Positions 60,010 to 64,000 of a stretch of DNA of 64,000 nucleotides are shown in pieces. The notes below the pieces were generated by a model. That model did not search any database, had not been told where the DNA came from, and worked only from the letters and a program-made list of their open reading frames with translations. The translations under genes and the position numbers were made by a program. Each line of letters starts with the position of its first letter. Position 1 is the stretch's first letter. The stretch lies in NCBI GenBank assembly GCA_963831385.1, contig CAWHPW010000020.1, positions 1 through 64,000 of the forward strand, read 5' to 3'. This DNA comes from JACVRX01 sp963831385 (GTDB lineage Bacteria; Actinomycetota; Actinomycetes; Jiangellales; Jiangellaceae).

Positions 60010-60059
60010 CGTCAAGATCCCGTCAAGACGGGAGTCCTCGCCGCTAAGGAGCCGTCAAG
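60010..60059 (+). promoter_or_regulatory. CGTCAAG direct repeats upstream of kdp (KdpE-type)
   Basis: CGTCAAG occurs at 60010-60016 and 60021-60027 (11 bp apart) and again at 60053-60059, about three helical turns on. Such spacing suits an OmpR/KdpE-family regulator. The site is some 80-130 bases before the first small gene of the kdp operon. No KdpDE genes are in the window. Confidence 0.5.
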
Positions 60060-60138
60060 GCTGTCCGGGTCGGCCACCAGAGGGCGTTTGACTTCGACGT
60101 GTGGCCCATCCGGGTCATCCGTCCTTCCTGGAGCCCCG

Positions 60139-60222
60139 ATGCCCGACCTGATCTTCGTGGGATTGATCGTGCTCTTCTTTGCCGCCGTCGTGCTTCTGGT
60201 GAAGGGCCTGGAACGGCTGTGA
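60139..60222 (+). CDS. Small single-span membrane protein before kdpF
   Basis: 27 residues: MPDLIFVGLIVLFFAAVVLL followed by VKGLERL, one membrane span with a basic end. A TGGAG site precedes the ATG by 8 bases. Its stop overlaps the kdpF start (GTGA), so it is translated with the operon. Similar tiny ORFs occur before kdpF in other actinobacteria; function is unknown, possibly Kdp complex assembly. Confidence 0.7.
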   Translation: MPDLIFVGLIVLFFAAVVLLVKGLERL

Positions 60223-60308
60223 ACGCGGAGAACGCGGTAGCACTGGTCGTGGCCGTTGCCCTGGTCGGATATTTGCTGGCCGCCCTGCTCTTCCCGGAGA
60301 AGTTCTGA
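60219..60308 (+). CDS. kdpF: KdpF subunit of K+-transporting ATPase
   Basis: 29 residues from GTG 60219: NAENAVALVVAVALVGYLLA then ALLFPEKF. This is the usual actinobacterial KdpF, one hydrophobic span that stabilises the KdpABC complex like a lipid. The start overlaps the preceding 27-residue gene and the TGA overlaps the kdpA ATG by one base (TGATG). No other frame explains the segment. Confidence 0.88.
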   Translation: MNAENAVALVVAVALVGYLLAALLFPEKF

Positions 60309-61969
60309 TGAGCGCAACCGCTGCAGGCATCCTCCAGCTGCTCCTGTTGGTGGCCCTGCTGGCGCTTGCCCACCGGCCGCTCGGCGACTACATGGCGCGG
60401 GTCTTCACCGGCTCCGAGCACCAGGGTGTCGAACGGGCCTTCTATCGGGTGGTCCGGGTCGATCCGGAGGCAGACCAGCGGTGGAGCATCTATGTGATCT
60501 CGCTGCTGGGCTTCTCTGCCGTGTCGGTGCTGTTCCTGTTCGGCTTCCAGCGGCTTCAGAGCTATCTGCCGCTCTCGCTCGACTTCCCCGGCGTCCCACC
60601 GGCTGGCGCATTCAACACCGCTGTCTCCTTCGTCACCAACACGAACTGGCAGTGGTATTCCGGCGAGGCGACCATGGGGCATCTGGTGCAGATGGCCGGT
60701 CTCGCGGTTCAGAACTTCGTATCCGCTGCGGTCGGTCTGGCCGTCGCCGTCGGGCTGATCCGCGGATTGGTGCGCACCCAGACCGACCGAATCGGGAACT
60801 TCTGGGTTGATCTCACCCGCGCAACGGTACGTATCCTGCTGCCGCTCTCGGTCGTCTTCGCGCTCGTGCTCGTGGTGGGCGGCGCCGTCCAGAACTTCGC
60901 CAGCCCGGTGGATGTCGCCACGCTTTCTGGCGGTAGCCAGTCGATCACAGGTGGTCCGGTCGCGTCCCAGGAGGCGATCAAGGAGCTCGGCACCAACGGC
61001 GGTGGCTTCTACAACGCAAACTCCGCGCATCCATTCGAGAACCCGAATGCGTGGACCAACCTGCTCGAGATCTTCATGCTTCTGCTCATTCCGTCTGCCC
61101 TCCCGCGGACGTACGGCCAGATGGTCGGTGACAAGCGCCAGGGCTATGCCGTGTTGGCAGCGATGGCAGTGCTCTGGGCCGGATCGGTCGTCGCGACGAC
61201 GGTTGCCGAAGCCGCGCATCCTGGCACTGTCCCGCAGGCCGTCGGTTCCGCGATGGAAGGCAAAGAGGTCCGGTTCGACACCTGGGCGTCGGCGCTGTTC
61301 GCCGCATCCACGACGGGCACGTCGACCGGCGCGGTCAACGCCATGCACGACAGCTTCACCGCCGCAGGCGGTGGCGTCGTGCTTTTCAACATGATGCTCG
61401 GGGAAGTGTCGCCGGGCGGTGTGGGGGCGGGCCTGTACGGCATCGTGGTGCTGGCCATCTTGGCGGTCTTCCTGGCCGGCCTCATGGTCGGTCGCACGCC
61501 CGAGTACCTGGGCAAGAAGATCGGCCGGCGCGAGATCACGCTGGTAGCCCTGTACGTACTGGCCGTGCCGTTCGCGTTGCTGATCGGAGCCGGCCTCGCA
61601 ACCTCGTTCGATGGGCCCAAGGAGACCATCCTGAATAGTGGGCCACACGGCTTTTCCGAGGTCTTGTACGCGTTCACCTCGGCGAGCAACAACAACGGCA
61701 GCGCGTTCGCCGGAATCGGCGTCGGCACTACCTTCTACAACACGGCGCTGGGGCTGGCCATGCTGGTCGGCCGGTTCCTGCCGATCGTGTTCGTGCTCGC
61801 CTTGGCCGGTTCGCTGGCCCGTCAGCGCCTTACCCCTGTGACGGCCGGCACGCTGCCGACACACAAGCCGCTATTCGTCACCTTGCACGTCGCGACCATC
61901 GTCATCGTTGCGGGTTTGACGTTCTTCCCGGCGCTCGCCCTCGGTCCGATTGCCGAGGCCTTGGTATGA
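60308..61969 (+). CDS. kdpA: K+-transporting ATPase subunit KdpA
   Basis: 553 residues with ten membrane spans in four selectivity-filter repeats: FNTAVSFVTNTNWQWYSGEA, GTNGGGFYNANSAHPFENPN, ASTTGTSTGAVNAMHDSFTA and SASNNNGSAFAGIGVGTTFY, which supply the K+ filter glycines. KdpA is the high-affinity potassium channel-like subunit of KdpFABC. It starts by TGATG overlap with kdpF and ends by ATGA overlap with kdpB. Length and motifs are normal. Confidence 0.97.
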   Translation: MSATAAGILQLLLLVALLALAHRPLGDYMARVFTGSEHQGVERAFYRVVRVDPEADQRWSIYVISLLGFSAVSVLFLFGFQRLQSYLPLSLDFPGVPPAGAFNTAVSFVTNTNWQWYSGEATMGHLVQMAGLAVQNFVSAAVGLAVAVGLIRGLVRTQTDRIGNFWVDLTRATVRILLPLSVVFALVLVVGGAVQNFASPVDVATLSGGSQSITGGPVASQEAIKELGTNGGGFYNANSAHPFENPNAWTNLLEIFMLLLIPSALPRTYGQMVGDKRQGYAVLAAMAVLWAGSVVATTVAEAAHPGTVPQAVGSAMEGKEVRFDTWASALFAASTTGTSTGAVNAMHDSFTAAGGGVVLFNMMLGEVSPGGVGAGLYGIVVLAILAVFLAGLMVGRTPEYLGKKIGRREITLVALYVLAVPFALLIGAGLATSFDGPKETILNSGPHGFSEVLYAFTSASNNNGSAFAGIGVGTTFYNTALGLAMLVGRFLPIVFVLALAGSLARQRLTPVTAGTLPTHKPLFVTLHVATIVIVAGLTFFPALALGPIAEALV

Positions 61970-64000
61970 GCGCAACCCAGGGTTCCGCCATGGAGAGTTC
62001 GGTGACCAGCACCACGCCTGTCCTACCAGAGGCGCAGCTTCCCGGCCGGGTCGGCGCGGGGCTGTTCCAGCCGCGCCTACTGCTGGCCTCCCTGCCAGAC
62101 GCGATCAAGAAACTCGACCCGCGGCACATGATCAAGTCCCCGGTCATGTTCGTTGTCGAGGTCGGCGCCGTCCTCACGACGTTCCTCGCCATCGCCGACC
62201 CGAGCGCCTTCTCCTGGTGGGTGGTCGCGTGGCTATGGCTCACCGTGATCTTCGCCAACCTGGCCGAGGCGGTAGCCGAGGGCCGCGGCCGGGCGCAGGC
62301 AGCCACGCTGCGGGCGACCAAGAAAGAGACGCCGGCGCGGCTCCTGGTCAAGGGGACCGAGAACGTCGTCCCCAGCGCGAGCCTGAAACCCGGCGACGTC
62401 GTGGTGGTCGAGGCCGGCGAAATCATCCCTGGCGATGGCGACGTCGTCGAGGGGGTCGCCAGCGTCGACGAGTCCGCTATCACCGGCGAATCCGCACCGG
62501 TCATCCGCGAGTCCGGCGGCGACCGGTCGGCCGTCACCGGCGGGACGAAGGTGCTCTCTGACCGGATCGTCGTCCAGATCACCGCAAAGCAGGGGGAGAG
62601 CTTTGTCGACCGGATGATCGCCCTGGTCGAGGGCGCCCGGCGGCAGAAGACGCCGAACGAGATCGCGCTGAACATTCTGTTGGCGAGCCTCACACTCGTC
62701 TTCCTGCTTGCGGTGGCCACCCTCCAACCATTCGCGGGGTACGCAGGCCAGCTCCAGTCGATCGTTGTCCTGGTGGCGCTGCTGGTGTGCCTCATTCCGA
62801 CGACGATCGGAGCACTGCTGTCGGCTATCGGAATCGCAGGCATGGACCGGCTGGTCCAGCGCAACGTGCTGGCGATGTCCGGTCGAGCTGTCGAGGCAGC
62901 AGGTGACGTCAACGTCCTGCTGCTCGACAAGACCGGGACCATCACGCTGGGTGACCGGCAGGCGGTGGAGTTCATGCCGGTCGACGGCGTCACAGCGATG
63001 GAACTGGCGGACGCCGCGCAGCTGTCCAGCATGGCCGATGCAACCCCCGAAGGCCGCTCGGTCGTCGTCCTGGCCAAGCGTGCGTTCGGCCTGCGGGAAC
63101 GCGCCGCCGGAGAACTGCCGCAAGCGACCTTCGTGGCGTTCACAGCGGGGACCCGGATGTCCGGCGTTGACCTTGACGGCGGACGGCGGATCCGCAAGGG
63201 CGCCGCAGCCTCGGTGCTGACCTGGGTCCGCCAGCACGGCGGCCGACCCACGCCGCAAATCGACGGCTTCGTCGACAGCGTCGCCGCGGCCGGCGGCACG
63301 CCGCTCGTCGTCGCCGAGATCGCAGACGGAACAGCCCGCGCCCTGGGCGTCGTGCATCTGGCTGACGTCGTCAAACACGGGATGCGGGAGCGGTTCGACG
63401 AGCTGCGCGCGATGGGTATCCGCACAGTCATGGTCACCGGTGACAACCCGGTCACGGCCAAGGCGATCGCGGAACAGTCCGGCGTGGACGACTTCCTGGC
63501 CGAGGCCAAGCCCGAGGACAAGATGACGCTGATCAAGCGGGAGCAGGCCGGCGGCCGGTTGATCGCGATGACCGGTGACGGCACCAATGACGCACCGGCC
63601 CTGGCACAAGCCGACGTGGGTGTCGCGATGAACACCGGCACATCTGCGGCGAAGGAAGCCGGGAACATGGTCGACCTGGACTCCAACCCGACGAAGCTGA
63701 TCGAGATCGTCGAGATCGGCAAGCAGCTGCTCATCACCCGCGGCGCCCTCACGACCTTCTCCATCGCCAACGACGTCGCGAAGTACTTCGCGATCATCCC
63801 GGCGATGTTCGCGGCCGTGTACCCGCAGCTCGACTCGATCAACATCATGGGTTTGGCGACTCCACGGTCGGCGATCCTGTCGGCGGTGATCTTCAACGCG
63901 CTGATCATCATCGCGCTGATCCCGCTCGCCTTACGCGGCGTCCGCTACCGTCCGGTCGCGGCGGCGGAGCTGCTCCGTCGCAACGCGCTGATCTATGGCC
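61966..64000 (+). CDS. kdpB: K+-transporting ATPase subunit KdpB (runs off window)
   Basis: P-type ATPase, 678 codons to the window end with no stop, so only about 25 C-terminal residues are missing. Key motifs are intact: ESAITGESAPVI, the phosphorylated Asp in LLLDKTGTITLGD, KGAAASVL for nucleotide binding, VMVTGDNPVTAKAIAEQSGV and MTGDGTNDAPALAQADVGVA. KdpB drives K+ uptake through KdpA by ATP hydrolysis. ATG 61966 overlaps kdpA (ATGA). kdpC would be expected just outside the window. Confidence 0.96.
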   Translation, partial: MSATQGSAMESSVTSTTPVLPEAQLPGRVGAGLFQPRLLLASLPDAIKKLDPRHMIKSPVMFVVEVGAVLTTFLAIADPSAFSWWVVAWLWLTVIFANLAEAVAEGRGRAQAATLRATKKETPARLLVKGTENVVPSASLKPGDVVVVEAGEIIPGDGDVVEGVASVDESAITGESAPVIRESGGDRSAVTGGTKVLSDRIVVQITAKQGESFVDRMIALVEGARRQKTPNEIALNILLASLTLVFLLAVATLQPFAGYAGQLQSIVVLVALLVCLIPTTIGALLSAIGIAGMDRLVQRNVLAMSGRAVEAAGDVNVLLLDKTGTITLGDRQAVEFMPVDGVTAMELADAAQLSSMADATPEGRSVVVLAKRAFGLRERAAGELPQATFVAFTAGTRMSGVDLDGGRRIRKGAAASVLTWVRQHGGRPTPQIDGFVDSVAAAGGTPLVVAEIADGTARALGVVHLADVVKHGMRERFDELRAMGIRTVMVTGDNPVTAKAIAEQSGVDDFLAEAKPEDKMTLIKREQAGGRLIAMTGDGTNDAPALAQADVGVAMNTGTSAAKEAGNMVDLDSNPTKLIEIVEIGKQLLITRGALTTFSIANDVAKYFAIIPAMFAAVYPQLDSINIMGLATPRSAILSAVIFNALIIIALIPLALRGVRYRPVAAAELLRRNALIYG

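Noticed and set aside
60044..61864. Antisense ORF of 606 codons opposite kdpA
   Set aside because: Shadow of kdpA; the sense strand has all potassium-filter motifs.
61902..63911. Antisense ORF of 669 codons opposite kdpB
   Set aside because: Long only because GC-rich kdpB codons avoid stops on the other strand; composition is Ser/Arg/Thr-rich with no motif.
1..64000. CRISPR array, tRNA or rRNA genes
   Set aside because: No regularly spaced repeat series, no T-loop GTTCGAATC with a cloverleaf and no rRNA blocks were seen on reading; a tRNAscan run would be decisive.

Overview
The window reads as chromosomal DNA of a high-GC Gram-positive bacterium (Actinomycetota). Support: strong GC bias, frequent GTG/TTG starts, the actinobacterial order rpsF-ssb-rpsR-rplI followed by a MATE gene and dnaB, and actinobacterial families (Eis-like acetyltransferase, SSI-type inhibitor, AAC(2')-I, DUF2786, class F sortase, short kdpF). 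I cannot name the genus. No rRNA, tRNA, CRISPR array, phage module or complete insertion sequence was found.

Layout. 0-5.9 kb: small VOC and membrane genes, decayed remnants (DUF1801, a response regulator, a lipoprotein), an Eis-like acetyltransferase, an AlaA-type aminotransferase and a DUF1707 protein. 6-8 kb: alkylation repair (Ada-AlkA fusion plus Ogt). 8.4-12.2 kb: a fused 5-oxoprolinase split by a short palindromic insert. 13-16.3 kb: a sugar ABC transporter in which two of three genes carry frameshifts. 16.5-22 kb: aat, an Fpg/Nei glycosylase, an aldo/keto reductase and a large LuxR regulator. 22-24 kb: SSI-like lipoprotein and an ATPase. 24.3-32.9 kb: the rpsF-ssb-rpsR-rplI operon, a marR/MFS pair, a MATE exporter and dnaB carrying two inteins of different classes. 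33-45.6 kb: accessory genes (DUF2786, SigG-like sigma factor with a STAS protein, VOC proteins, SAM methyltransferase, AAC(2')-I, gamma-glutamyltransferase, beta-glucosidase, lipoprotein hydrolase, P-loop kinase, nucleotidyltransferase-like protein, Gmad2-LysM). 45.7-52.6 kb: MFS transporter, DUF5701, a secreted protein behind a triple direct-repeat operator, DUF4184, an Erm-like methyltransferase, DUF2277 and a sortase F/DUF4397 cluster. 52.7-58.5 kb: glycerol and dihydroxyacetone use (glpF-dhaKLM with a divergent IclR regulator). 58.4-64 kb: a decayed winged-helix gene, GlsB-like protein and kdpFAB, cut by the window end.

The most unusual feature is a scatter of short (about 50-95 bp) nested palindromes in at least three repeat families (A: three copies; B: two; C: two) plus two single hairpins (D, E). 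Two copies lie inside reading frames. Removing exactly the palindrome-bounded segment rejoins the frames: 68 bp in the 5-oxoprolinase gene and 71 bp in a 60-codon ORF. In families A and C the arm sequences differ between copies while base pairing is kept. This looks like a mobile or structure-selected hairpin system that I do not recognise.

A second theme is gene decay. At least eight loci are truncated or frameshifted while their neighbours are intact. Real decay is the simpler reading, but local sequencing error cannot be excluded from sequence alone.
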